The notes under the pieces: model-generated
The model's input: the letters and a program-made list of their open reading frames with translations, nothing else
What the model was told of the DNA's origin: nothing
Databases searched by the model: none
Part shown: in pieces, positions 41,805 to 50,901 of the stretch
Layout: the number at the start of each line of letters is the position of its first letter
Position numbering within the stretch: position 1 is the stretch's first letter
Made by a program: the position numbers and the translations under genes
Source: Dyella_A sp049445995
GTDB taxonomy: Bacteria > Pseudomonadota > Gammaproteobacteria > Xanthomonadales > Rhodanobacteraceae
Direction: 5' to 3'
DNA length: 64,000 bases
Assembly (NCBI RefSeq): GCF_049445995.1
Contig: NZ_JBMSDZ010000011.1
Coordinates: 62,001-126,000 of the forward strand

Positions 41805-43643
41805 TCAGGGCAGACCGAGCAGCTGCCGGCTCAGCGCCACCTCGCCGCGCGGCCGCGCCGCCGGGGTCGGCAGTTCGCGTGGCCACGGCGTACCCTCGAA
41901 CAGGTGCGACCACAGCCGGTCCAGCGCCGCGTAGCCGTAGGGCATCAGCGGCACGTGCGCGGCGCCGAAGCCGGGCACGGCGAGAAAGGCGTCGAAGTGC
42001 TGCGCGTACGGCACGCGCCAGTACAGCGGCGCACGTCCCGCGTCGCGTAGCCAGGCCACGTAGGGCTCGGAGGTGAAGGCGGTGGGCAGCAGGCCGTCGC
42101 TGGCCCCGTGCAGCACCCACAGCGGCAGGTCGGCCCGCGGCAGCCGGGTCGCGGTGGCGGCAATGCTGGCACGCAGGGCGTGCGCGTCGGCGTCGTCACC
42201 GGTCCACAGCCGGCGCAGGCAATCGAGGCCGGCGAAGGTGGGATCGTCGCCGTGGTCCATGCCGCTGCGCAGCGCGATGCCGTTGCCCGGTGGAATGCCC
42301 GAGCCGTCCGCCCACCACGCCGCGCGCGTGGCCGGGTCGGCCGGCGCCGGATGGTTGTCCTTGTCGATGGATACGTAATGGAAACCGCACGGCATGTCGG
42401 CCGCGCCGCGCCGCAGGTACGAGGAGGCGTAGCCGGCCACGATCACCCGCCACAGGTCGAACGCGGTGGTGCTGGCCGCGGTGGCGATCGCCTCGTCGGT
42501 CCAGCCGTGCGCGCGCAGCCGCTCGTAAGCGGCCTCGCCCTGCGCCGCCAGCGTGCCGCCGGCGAGACGTCCCTGCGCGTGCAGGGTCTTGCAGCGCTGC
42601 GCGTGCGCCGGGGGCATCGTACCGTCCGGCGCGCGGGCGAACGGCACCCTGGTGAAGCGCGGCGTGGTCAGCGCGCACGGCAGCCAGATCGCCGCCTCGG
42701 TGGCGTAGTCGTACATCGGCCGGCCGTGGCCGGGCACGTACACGTTGGGCTCCAGCGCCACCACGCCGGCGAACAGGTGATCGTCGTCCAGGCCGGCGGC
42801 CTGCAGCACCGCGCCGCCGCCGTTGGACAGGCCGGTGGCGATGATCTTCGTGTTCTGCGCGGTGAATGGCGCCTGCTCGGGGAACGCGCGATCGAGCATG
42901 GCCAGGCCGAACTGCGCCGCCTGGATCACGTCGCGGCCCCAATCGGCCTCCGGGTTGTCGCCCGAGTGCATCTGCTTGACCGCGATGCCGGCATCGGCGG
43001 CGGCGGGCCCGGGCTCGAACTCCAGCATCGCCTCGCCGCGCCTGGCGCGCGTACCGTCCAGTTGCACGCCGCTGTCGTCGGCGTAGTCGAAATAACCCGC
43101 GCCGGTGCCCTTGTCGGTGTAGGCCACCGCGCAGCCCTTGGGCAGGCCCCATGCGCCGGCCAGCGAGATCGCGCCGTACACGCCGCGCGAACCGGACGAC
43201 GGCGCCACCACCAGGCAGCGATGCGCGGCGTCGAACGCATCGGGCACCTGCAGCAGCACGCGATGCGGCTGGCTGGCGCCGGGCACCCGCGCGAAGGCCT
43301 GGAACTCGCGGCCGGGCACGTCCGGCACGGCGCCGTAGACGGTGCCATAACCGCCCAGCGGACCGAGATCGGCGATGCCCTTCCAGCTGGTCTGGATGGC
43401 GCGCCGGCGCAGTTCTGCCGGCGTGGGATGCAGCGGCTCGGCGATCGGCGACGGCGCACCGGCAAGCCCTGCCAGACCGAGGCCGGCGCTGAGCAGATCG
43501 TCGTGATCGCGATGTTCGGTGACGCGCACATCGCTGACCAGGAAATCGGGGCGGGACATCACCACCTCCGGTCGGGGTGAGGACATGGCGCAGCCCGTCA
43601 GGGTCAACGCCAGCCACGGCAGGCAGATCAGGCGCAGTTTCAT
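41805..43643 (-). CDS. D-(-)-3-hydroxybutyrate oligomer hydrolase
   Basis: A 612-residue member of the 3HB-oligomer hydrolase family, which cleaves hydroxybutyrate dimers and oligomers released from PHB. It begins with a lipoprotein signal peptide (LPWLALTLTGC, lipobox cysteine at about residue 19), so it should be membrane-anchored in the envelope. A nucleophile elbow is seen at KIIATGLSNGGGAVLQAAG. VAPSSGSRGVYGAISLAGAW, VVALEPNVYVPGHGRPMYD and WVLHGASDGLLPTAF (acid/His region) are family-like. Start ATG 43643. The PHB depolymerase-like gene at 51758 fits the same pathway. Confidence 0.88.
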   Translation of the reverse strand: MKLRLICLPWLALTLTGCAMSSPRPEVVMSRPDFLVSDVRVTEHRDHDDLLSAGLGLAGLAGAPSPIAEPLHPTPAELRRRAIQTSWKGIADLGPLGGYGTVYGAVPDVPGREFQAFARVPGASQPHRVLLQVPDAFDAAHRCLVVAPSSGSRGVYGAISLAGAWGLPKGCAVAYTDKGTGAGYFDYADDSGVQLDGTRARRGEAMLEFEPGPAAADAGIAVKQMHSGDNPEADWGRDVIQAAQFGLAMLDRAFPEQAPFTAQNTKIIATGLSNGGGAVLQAAGLDDDHLFAGVVALEPNVYVPGHGRPMYDYATEAAIWLPCALTTPRFTRVPFARAPDGTMPPAHAQRCKTLHAQGRLAGGTLAAQGEAAYERLRAHGWTDEAIATAASTTAFDLWRVIVAGYASSYLRRGAADMPCGFHYVSIDKDNHPAPADPATRAAWWADGSGIPPGNGIALRSGMDHGDDPTFAGLDCLRRLWTGDDADAHALRASIAATATRLPRADLPLWVLHGASDGLLPTAFTSEPYVAWLRDAGRAPLYWRVPYAQHFDAFLAVPGFGAAHVPLMPYGYAALDRLWSHLFEGTPWPRELPTPAARPRGEVALSRQLLGLP

Positions 43644-43733
43644 CGGCCCACCATAGCCTTCGCGCCGACCGGTGCCATCGTACGAAAGTCCATGCGCGCA
43701 TGGTTGCACCGCAACATGCGTGCGACGGAAGGG

Positions 43734-44510
43734 TCAGTCCGGCCGGGTGCCGCCCAGCTTCTGCGGCAGCGCCTCCATCAACGGCTTGATCAGGTCCAGC
43801 GGCAGCGGGAACACGATGGTCGACGACTTGCCGCTGGCCGACATGTCCGCCAGCGTCTGCAGGTAGCGCAGTTGCAGCGCCTGCGGCTGCTGCGACAGCA
43901 TCGCCGCCGCATCGCGCAGCTTCTCCGCCGCCTGCATCTCGCCCTCGGCGTGGATCACCTTGGCACGGCGCTCACGTTCGGCCTCGGCCTGGCGGGCGAT
44001 CGCGCGCACCATGGTCTCGTTGAGGTCGACGTCCTTGATCTCCACGTTGGCCACCTTGATGCCCCACGGATCGGTCGCCTCGTCGAGGATGCCCTGCAGG
44101 GTCTGGTTGATCGACTCGCGCTGCGAGAGGATCTCGTCCAGCTCGTGCTGGCCCAGCACCGAGCGCAGGCGCGTCTGCGCCAGCTGGCTGGTCGCCTGGT
44201 AGAAGTCCGCCACCTGCAGCACCGCCTTGTCCGGCTCGACCACGCGGAAATACACCACCGCGTTGACCCGCACCGACACGTTGTCGCGCGAGATCACGTC
44301 CTGCGGCGGCACGTCCATCACCGTGATGCGCAGATCCACCCGCAGCATGCGCTGCACCAGCGGCACCAGCAGCACCAGGCCCGGCCCCTTGGTACCGGTG
44401 AAGCGGCCCAGCGTCAGCACCACGCCGCGTTCATACTCGGGCAGTACCTTGACCGAGGAAAACAGCACGAACGCGGCCAGCACCACCAGTACACCCATGA
44501 ATCCGAACAT
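43734..44510 (-). CDS. Slipin / stomatin-like SPFH protein
   Basis: A 258-residue protein with one N-terminal transmembrane segment (MFGFMGVLVVLAAFVLFSSV). An SPFH/band-7 domain follows (VLPEYERGVVLTLGRF, VPPQDVISRDNVSVRVNAVV, WGIKVANVEIKDVDLNETMV), then a coiled-coil rich in Ala/Glu/Arg (RQAEAERERRAKVIHAEGEM). It forms membrane microdomain scaffolds in the family. Start ATG 44510, preceded by GGGAGAAG. It follows the NfeD gene by 60 bases; this NfeD-slipin pairing is widely conserved. Confidence 0.94.
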   Translation of the reverse strand: MFGFMGVLVVLAAFVLFSSVKVLPEYERGVVLTLGRFTGTKGPGLVLLVPLVQRMLRVDLRITVMDVPPQDVISRDNVSVRVNAVVYFRVVEPDKAVLQVADFYQATSQLAQTRLRSVLGQHELDEILSQRESINQTLQGILDEATDPWGIKVANVEIKDVDLNETMVRAIARQAEAERERRAKVIHAEGEMQAAEKLRDAAAMLSQQPQALQLRYLQTLADMSASGKSSTIVFPLPLDLIKPLMEALPQKLGGTRPD

Positions 44511-44570
44511 GTTCTTCTCCCTCGGCAACGGAATTTTCGGCGACGCCATCGCACGGGCGCGCGCCGCCGA

Positions 44571-45959
44571 TCAGATCGGCTCCACCCACAGTAGCAGCCC
44601 CTGCCGGCGCAGCACCCGCACACGGGCGCCCGTCGGCAACGGTGTCGCCGCGCGCACGCGCCAGCGTTCGCCCAGCACCAGTGCCCAGCCCTCGGCGTCC
44701 GCATCCAGCGGCGCCAGCAACTCGCCCTGCGCACCGCGAAACAGCTCGTCGCCGCTGACCAGGTGCGAACGGCGCGATTTGAACACCAGCCACAGCACCA
44801 GCGCGATCAGCAGCGCCGCCGCGGTGGCGATGCCGGCGATCACGCCGATGTTGACCGCGTATCCCGGTGTTCCCGAATGCATCAGCATGATCGACCCCAG
44901 CACGAATGAAATGATGCCGCCCACGCCGAGCGCGCCGACGGTCGGCGTCAGTGCCTCGGCCACCAGCAGGCCGATGCCCAGCGCCATCAGCGCCAGCCCG
45001 GCGTAATTTACCGGCAGCCACTGCAGTGCATAGAACGCGACGAGCAGGCAGATCCCGCCGACCACACCGGGCAGGATCGCGCCCGGATGCGTCGCTTCCA
45101 GCAGCAGCCCGAAGATGCCCGCCAGCAGCAGCAGGTAGGCGATGGTGGGGTTGGTCACGACAGCCAGGAAGCGCGAGCGGGCATCGGGCGCGTAGTCGCG
45201 CACGGTGGCGCCGCGCAGGTGCAGCGTGAGCTCGCGCTCGCCCACGCGCACCACGCGACCGTCGGCCTTGCCCAGCAGTTCGCGCACATCGCCGGCCACG
45301 AAGTCGATCACCCCCTGCTGCGCCGCCTCGTCCGCCGTCAGCGTCGCCGCACCACGCACCGCCTGCTCCGCCCAGCGCGCATTGCGGCCGCGCAACTGGG
45401 CCAGCGAGCGGATATAGGCAATCGCATCATTGAGCACCTTGTTCGCTTCGGCATCCGTGCGCCCGCCCGGCGGCGCCGGCGACGCGGCACTGCCGGAAGC
45501 CGCCGGCGCGGCCGTCGGCAGCGGCATCGGGGTGCCGCCACCCAGCGCCACCGGCGTGGCCGCGCCCAGATGGGTGCCCGGCGCCATCGCGGCGATCTGC
45601 CCCGCATACAGGATGTAGGTTCCCGCCGAGGCCGCCCGCGCGCCGCCCGGCGCCACGTACACCAGCACCGGCAGCGGACTGGCCAGCATGTCGGCGATGA
45701 TCCGGCGCATCGATCCGGACAGTCCGCCCGGCGTATCCAGCTGCAGCACGATGGCCGCCGACCCGTCAGCCACGGCCCGCGTGGCCGCGTCGTGGAAGTA
45801 TTCCGCCGCGGCCGGGCCGATCGCGTCATCCAGGGAAATCCGCGCCACCGTGAGCCGGCTTGCCGGCGCCGGCGCGATGGCTTGCGCTGCCGCCACGGCA
45901 GCGAGCATCACGGTGCAAACCAGCAGCCACCGGGTCAGTCGTTGCAAGCTGCGTGTCAT
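44571..45959 (-). CDS. NfeD-family membrane-bound serine protease (long form)
   Basis: A 462-residue long-form NfeD. It has a signal/first helix, then a ClpP-class protease domain with IVLQLDTPGGLSGSMRRIIA, VYVAPGGARAASAGTYILYA (likely nucleophile Ser in ASAG) and NARWAEQAVRGAATLTADEA. Four to five transmembrane helices follow (TIAYLLLLAGIFGLLLEATH onward), and a C-terminal OB-like domain (SGDELFRGAQGELLAPLD) ends the protein. In the family it cleaves the partner stomatin near its C-terminus. Start ATG 45959, divergent from the response regulator. Confidence 0.92.
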   Translation of the reverse strand: MTRSLQRLTRWLLVCTVMLAAVAAAQAIAPAPASRLTVARISLDDAIGPAAAEYFHDAATRAVADGSAAIVLQLDTPGGLSGSMRRIIADMLASPLPVLVYVAPGGARAASAGTYILYAGQIAAMAPGTHLGAATPVALGGGTPMPLPTAAPAASGSAASPAPPGGRTDAEANKVLNDAIAYIRSLAQLRGRNARWAEQAVRGAATLTADEAAQQGVIDFVAGDVRELLGKADGRVVRVGERELTLHLRGATVRDYAPDARSRFLAVVTNPTIAYLLLLAGIFGLLLEATHPGAILPGVVGGICLLVAFYALQWLPVNYAGLALMALGIGLLVAEALTPTVGALGVGGIISFVLGSIMLMHSGTPGYAVNIGVIAGIATAAALLIALVLWLVFKSRRSHLVSGDELFRGAQGELLAPLDADAEGWALVLGERWRVRAATPLPTGARVRVLRRQGLLLWVEPI

Positions 45960-46083
45960 GGCGCCCCCGTTGGTCGCATGCGATGCACGCAGCGTAACCC
46001 CTGCCGTGTTCAGAAGGCGAAAGCGCGGCGGGCGTGACTGGCGGCGCTCGACGGCATCGACCGCCCCCGCTACCGTTCCATGG

Positions 46084-46743
46084 ATGACCCGCCTGCTGAT
46101 CGCCGACGACCACCCGCTGTTCCGCGCCGCCCTGCGCCAGGCGGCGGCCGCCAGCGTGGAGGACTGCACCGTGCTCGAAGCGGCCGACCTGCACGCGGCG
46201 CTGGAGCGCCTGCGCGCGGATGCCGACATCGACCTGGTGCTGCTCGACCTGCACATGCCCGGCAGCCAGGGCCTGTCCGGGCTGGCCGCGCTGCGCGGCC
46301 AGCATCCGGGCGTGGCGGTACTGGTGGTGTCCGCGCACGACGAGCCGCGGGTGATCCGCCGCGTGCTCGATCACGGCGCGGCCGGCTTCATTCCCAAGAG
46401 TGCCAGCCCGGCCGAGATCGGCGAGGCGATCCGCGCCGTGCTCGACTGCCGCCGCTGGCTGCCGCCGGCACTCGCGGCCGCCGTCGCCGCCCTGCCCGCC
46501 GACCCGGCCGACACCGATCTGGCCGGCCGGCTGGCCCGTCTCACCGAACAGCAGTACCGCGTGCTGGCCCTGCTCGCCGAGGGCCTGCTCAACAAGCAGA
46601 TCGCCGATCGCCTGGCGATCCAGGAACGCACGGTGAAGGCGCACGTCACCGCGATCTTCGAGAAGCTCGGCGTGCGCAACCGCACCCAGGCCAGCGGAGT
46701 GCTGAAGTCGCTGGAACTGGGCGAGCCCGCGCGGGTCCTTTGA
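46084..46743 (+). CDS. LuxR/NarL-type response regulator (CrbR-like)
   Basis: A 219-residue protein. The receiver domain is residues 1-120, with acidic pocket ADDHP and phospho-acceptor Asp55 in LVLLDLHMPG. A C-terminal LuxR helix-turn-helix follows (LTEQQYRVLALLAEGLLNKQ, IADRLAIQERTVKAHVTAIF). The nearest kinase is the symporter-fused hybrid kinase at 47590-50901, convergent with it. In CrbS-CrbR pairs of Vibrio and Pseudomonas the regulator has this architecture and activates acetyl-CoA synthetase genes. The pairing here is inferred from proximity and domain types. Confidence 0.9.
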   Translation: MTRLLIADDHPLFRAALRQAAAASVEDCTVLEAADLHAALERLRADADIDLVLLDLHMPGSQGLSGLAALRGQHPGVAVLVVSAHDEPRVIRRVLDHGAAGFIPKSASPAEIGEAIRAVLDCRRWLPPALAAAVAALPADPADTDLAGRLARLTEQQYRVLALLAEGLLNKQIADRLAIQERTVKAHVTAIFEKLGVRNRTQASGVLKSLELGEPARVL

Positions 46744-46769
46744 TCCCGTTTGCAAGGAAATAATATCCC

Positions 46770-47342
46770 GTGGCCGACGCCGCCCGCACCGATACCGCCC
46801 TGCTGCTGATGGATCTGCAGCCGGGCATCCTCGCCAGCTACAGCGATGCCGACTACCTGCCGCGCATCGGCCGCGCCCTCGCTGCCGCTCGCGCCGCCCG
46901 GCTGCCGGTGATCTGGGTGCGCGTGGCGTTCCGCGACGGCTACCCGGAAGTCGCCGCCGACAACACGATCTTCTCCGGCATCCGCACCAGCGGCCGCCTG
47001 CTCGACACCCACCTGGACACGCGCATTCATCCGGAGCTCGATGTGCAGCCGCACGACGTGATCGTCACCAAGCGGCGCATCAGCGCATTCGCCGGCAGCG
47101 ACCTGGACGTGGTGCTGCGTGCAGCTGGCGTGCGCCATCTGGTGCTGGCCGGCGTGTCGACCAGCGGCGTGGTGCTCTCCACGCTGCGCCTCGCCGCCGA
47201 CCTCGACTATCGGCTCACCGTACTCTCCGACGGCTGCCTCGACGGCGACCCCGACGTTCATCGCGTGCTGATGGAGAAGGTGTTTCCGCGCCAGGCGACG
47301 GTGCAGACGATCAGGCACTGGACGACGCACATCGCTGCCTAG
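46770..47342 (+). CDS. Isochorismatase-like cysteine hydrolase
   Basis: A 190-residue protein of the isochorismatase fold with Asp in LLLMDLQPGILA, Lys in IVTKRRISAFAGSDLDVVL and the Cys-position loop LVLAGVSTSGVVLSTLR. The usual nucleophile motif in cysteine hydrolases is G-(V/I)-x-T-x-x-C. Here the stretch is GVSTSGVVL, with Gly/Val where Cys is expected, so it resembles isochorismatases or Cys-less members more than nicotinamidases. It uses a GTG start at 46770 with AAGGAA upstream. It follows the response regulator by 26 bases. Substrate unknown. Confidence 0.8.
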   Translation: MADAARTDTALLLMDLQPGILASYSDADYLPRIGRALAAARAARLPVIWVRVAFRDGYPEVAADNTIFSGIRTSGRLLDTHLDTRIHPELDVQPHDVIVTKRRISAFAGSDLDVVLRAAGVRHLVLAGVSTSGVVLSTLRLAADLDYRLTVLSDGCLDGDPDVHRVLMEKVFPRQATVQTIRHWTTHIAA

Positions 47343-47382
47343 CAGCCCGAGCGAGTCATTGAAATGCCTCTACGAAGCGGCA

Positions 47383-47596
47383 CACAGGGTGCGCTCCTGC
47401 AAAGGCCGCAGCCCGCGCTTCTGTAGGAGCCCACCCTGTGGACGAAAAGATGCGGCCGCAACGCGAAGAGCGTTCGCGCACAGGGTGCGCTCCTGCAAAG
47501 GCCGCAGCCCCACGCTTCTGTAGGAGCCCACCCTGTGGGCGAAAAGATGCGGCCGCAGCGCGAAGAGCGTTCGCGCACAGGGTGCGCTCCTACAAC
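47383..47596. repeat. Two and a half tandem 97-bp units of a GTAGGAG-family variant
   Basis: Units start CTGTAGGAGCCCACCCTGTG at 47421 and 47518, exactly 97 bases apart, with a half unit before (47383-47420). Each ends GCGCACAGGGTGCGCTCCTG/AC. The 5' arm reads GCCCACC instead of GCGCACC, so the stem is imperfect. The last unit overlaps the kinase stop codon. Confidence 0.88.
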
Positions 47597-50500
47597 GCGC
47601 TCGCGGCCCGCTGCAGCACCTGGCGCAGCGCCAGCGGCTTGAGCGGCTTGTGCAGCACCGTGGCCCCCAGGTCCAGCAGGCGCTGGCGCAGCTCGCTGTC
47701 GCGATCGGCGGTGAGGATCACCGTGGGCACGTCGGCGTGCCGCTCGCGCAGGGCCGACCACACGTCGAGGCCGGTGCGGCCGGCGTCGAGGTGGTAGTCG
47801 AGAATCTGGATGTCCGGCCGCCACGGCGCGGCGATCGCCTGCTCGCCGTGGCGCGCGGCGTGCACTTCCCAGCCCCAGCCGGTGAGCAGGTGGGTGAGCG
47901 CGGCCAGCGCGGCCGGCTCGTTGTCCAGCACCAGCGCGCGGCCGGTCGCCAGCGGCTGCAGCGGCGCCGCGGCAGTCGTCGGCGCCTGCACCGGTCGCGC
48001 CAGCGGCACGTCGAGATGAAACACGCTGCCGCGGCCGGGCGTGGAGTGCAGGCCCAGCGGGTGATCGAGCAGCGCCGCCATGCGCTGGGCGATTGATAAT
48101 CCGAGCCCCAGGCCTTGCCCGCCCGCCGCACTGCCGCGGCGGAACTCCTGGAAGATCAGCTGCTGCTCGTCCGGCGCGATGCCCGGCCCGGTATCCCACA
48201 CCTCCACCCGCAGCGCGCCGCCGCGGCGGCGCACGCCCAGCAGCACGCGTCCGCGCTCGGCGTAGCGCAGGGCATTGGAGAGGAAGTTCTGCAGCACCCG
48301 GCGCAACAGCTGCGGGTCGGTGCGCACCCACGCGCGCGTGGCGATCGCCTCGAAGCGCACGCCGCGCTCGCGCGCGATGGCGCGGAACTCGGCGGCCAGC
48401 GGATCAAGCACCTCGGCCAGCGCCACCTCGCGCGGCTGCGGGTGCAGCCGGCCGCCCTCCAGGCGGGCAATGTCGAGCAGGCCGCCGAGCAGGCCCTCGG
48501 TAGCCGACAACGCGCCGTTGAGATGCTGCGCGGTGGCCGCATCGGCGCCGCGCTCGGTAAGCGCGTGGGCGAACAGCTGCGCGGCGTGCAGCGGCTGCAT
48601 CAGGTCGTGGCTCACCGCGGCGAGGAAGCGGCTCTTCGCCTCGTTGGCGCGCTGCGCCTCGCTGGAAGCGGCGGCGAGTGCGCGGGTGCGCTCCTCCACG
48701 CGCAGCTCCAGCGTCTCGTTGATGCGCTTGAGCGCAGCCTCGGCCTGGCGGAATGCGGTGACGTCGGTGAAAGTGGCCACGAAGCCGCCGCCCGGCATCG
48801 GGTTGCCGCGGATCTCCACCACCGCGCCGTCCGGAAAGCGCCGCTCGGAAAGATGCCGGGTACCGGCGCGCATGTGCTGCAGGCGACGCTGCACGCGCGC
48901 CTCGCGCGTCTCTTCGTCGAGCACCTCGCCGACGATGCCCAACGTCACCGCGTAGCGCGTGAGGTCAGCCACCGGGCGGCCCACCTGCAGCAGCTCCGGC
49001 GGGTAGTCGAACAGGCTGGCGTAGCGCGCGTTCCACGCCACCAGCCGCAGCTCGGCGTCGACCACGCAGATGCCCTGGCTCATGTTTTCCAGCGCCGCCT
49101 CCAGCACGCGCTGGTTGAAGCGCAGGTCCTGCGCCGCCTCGCCGACGATGGCGGCGACGGTGTCGAGATCGCCCTGCCCCTGCCGATGCACCACTTCCAG
49201 CAGCAGCCGGGCGGAGGCCGCGCCGATCACCGCGGCCAGCTCGTGTTCCACCTCGGCCATGCGCGTGGCGCCGGCCAATCCGTGTGCCGGCGCCTGCGCG
49301 AACAGGTGCTCCACGCGCTCCGGCGGCAGGAAGCGCACCGCCAGCGCGCGCAGTTCGGCCAGACCCACGTCGCCCACGCCGGCGGCGCCGGTCGACTTGC
49401 CGAAGCGCGTACCGGCCACCCAGGCGATCACCGCCACGTTCGCCGCCAGACTCAGCACCACCGCGCGACCCAGCCGGCTCCATTCGGCCAGGCCGAGCAG
49501 GCGGTCCGGCGCCAGCCAGTCCTGTCCCAGCGGACCGGCCAGCAGCCACGCCGGTGCCTCGGGCAGCACCACCGGCAGCAGGATGTAGAACCACACCAGC
49601 GTGCCGGCGGCGAGCCCGGCCGCCACCGCGCGCGGCCCCAGCTGCGGCTTGTACATCGCCACCAGCAGCGCCGGCGCGAGCCCGGCCAGCGCGGAGAACG
49701 AGATCGCGCCGATGTCGGCCAGCGCGTCGTTGCGCGCCAGCACGCGGCTGTAGCCCCAGGCCAGCAGGATCACGAGGAGGATCGCCACGCGCCGCTGGTT
49801 GATCACCTCCCCGCGCAGGTCGCCGCGCTCGTCGCGTCCCCAGCCCGCGCGCACGCGCAGCGGCGCGATGAAGTGGTTCACCACCATCAGGCTCAGCGCC
49901 AGCGTGGCCACCACCACCATGCTGGTCGCCGCGCTCAGGCCACCGAGGAAGGCGACCAGCGCCAGGCCGTGGCGCCCCTGCGCCATCGGCAGCGCCAGCA
50001 CGTACAGATCCGATGGCACGCCGCTCGGTCCCAGCCACGCATCGCCCAGCCGCGCCAGCGGCAGGATCGGCAGCGAGATCAGCAGCATGTACAGCGGGAA
50101 CAGCCAGCGCGCGGTGCGCACGTGGCGCTCGTCGCGGCACTCCACCACGCCGGCGTGGAACTGGTGCGGCAGCGTGAACATGGCCAGCGCACCGAGCAGG
50201 ATCAGCGCCGGGAATCCGCGACTGTCGTGCGGCACCGGCAGCGGCGGCGGCAGATGCGCCGGCAGTGGCGTCAACAGCAGCGAACCCAGCGCCAGCATCG
50301 CGCCCAGCTTGAACAGCGACTCGAACGCCATCGCCAGCACCAGCCCGCGGTTGTGCGCGGTGGACGAGGCGCGCCGCGTGCCGAACAGCATCGCGAACAG
50401 CGCCATCAGCAGCGCCACGTAGAGCGCGCTGTCCTGCCACGGCTCGGACTCGGCGAGCTGGCCGCGATTGAGCATGGCGTAGCTCATCGCCACCGCCTTC

Positions 50501-50901
50501 AGCTGCAACGCGATGTACGGCACGATGCCGATGACGATCACCGCGGTGACCAGCGCCGCCAGCCCCGCGTGACGACCCAGCCGCACCGAGACGAGATCCG
50601 CGATCGAACCGGCGTTGTACTCGCGCGCCAATTGCACCAGCCGGCGCAACACGGCGACCGCCAACAGGTACATCGCGATCGCGCCGACGAAGGTCGGCGG
50701 CAGCCACCAGCCCGAACGACTGGCCTGGGTCACCGTGCCGTAGAACGTCCACGAGGTGCAGTGGATCGCCAGCGACAGCGCGTAGACGATCGCCCAGCGC
50801 TTCTCGAACAGCTGCGGCCGCCGCTCGCCCAGCAGCGCCACGCCGAACAGCAGGCCCAGCCAGAGCAGCGCCGCGGCGGCGATGAGGGGCGTGCTCAGCA
50901 T
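47590..50901 (-). CDS. Hybrid histidine kinase fused to a sodium/solute symporter domain (CrbS-like)
   Basis: A 1103-residue protein. The N-terminal ~500 residues form a sodium/solute-symporter-like module of about 13 helices (FYGTVTQASRSGWWLPPTFV; EYNAGSIADLVSVRLG). A linker and PAS domain follow (LENMSQGICVVDAELRLVAW). The histidine kinase has H-box FLAAVSHDLMQPLHAAQL (His about 765), N-box QNFLSNALRY and G boxes DTGPGIAP / GLGLGLSIA. A receiver domain with Asp about 1035 (ILDYHLDAGR) ends the protein. This is the CrbS/NahK-like architecture linked to acetate or histidine sensing. Start ATG 50901. Confidence 0.92.
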   Translation of the reverse strand: MLSTPLIAAAALLWLGLLFGVALLGERRPQLFEKRWAIVYALSLAIHCTSWTFYGTVTQASRSGWWLPPTFVGAIAMYLLAVAVLRRLVQLAREYNAGSIADLVSVRLGRHAGLAALVTAVIVIGIVPYIALQLKAVAMSYAMLNRGQLAESEPWQDSALYVALLMALFAMLFGTRRASSTAHNRGLVLAMAFESLFKLGAMLALGSLLLTPLPAHLPPPLPVPHDSRGFPALILLGALAMFTLPHQFHAGVVECRDERHVRTARWLFPLYMLLISLPILPLARLGDAWLGPSGVPSDLYVLALPMAQGRHGLALVAFLGGLSAATSMVVVATLALSLMVVNHFIAPLRVRAGWGRDERGDLRGEVINQRRVAILLVILLAWGYSRVLARNDALADIGAISFSALAGLAPALLVAMYKPQLGPRAVAAGLAAGTLVWFYILLPVVLPEAPAWLLAGPLGQDWLAPDRLLGLAEWSRLGRAVVLSLAANVAVIAWVAGTRFGKSTGAAGVGDVGLAELRALAVRFLPPERVEHLFAQAPAHGLAGATRMAEVEHELAAVIGAASARLLLEVVHRQGQGDLDTVAAIVGEAAQDLRFNQRVLEAALENMSQGICVVDAELRLVAWNARYASLFDYPPELLQVGRPVADLTRYAVTLGIVGEVLDEETREARVQRRLQHMRAGTRHLSERRFPDGAVVEIRGNPMPGGGFVATFTDVTAFRQAEAALKRINETLELRVEERTRALAAASSEAQRANEAKSRFLAAVSHDLMQPLHAAQLFAHALTERGADAATAQHLNGALSATEGLLGGLLDIARLEGGRLHPQPREVALAEVLDPLAAEFRAIARERGVRFEAIATRAWVRTDPQLLRRVLQNFLSNALRYAERGRVLLGVRRRGGALRVEVWDTGPGIAPDEQQLIFQEFRRGSAAGGQGLGLGLSIAQRMAALLDHPLGLHSTPGRGSVFHLDVPLARPVQAPTTAAAPLQPLATGRALVLDNEPAALAALTHLLTGWGWEVHAARHGEQAIAAPWRPDIQILDYHLDAGRTGLDVWSALRERHADVPTVILTADRDSELRQRLLDLGATVLHKPLKPLALRQVLQRAASAL

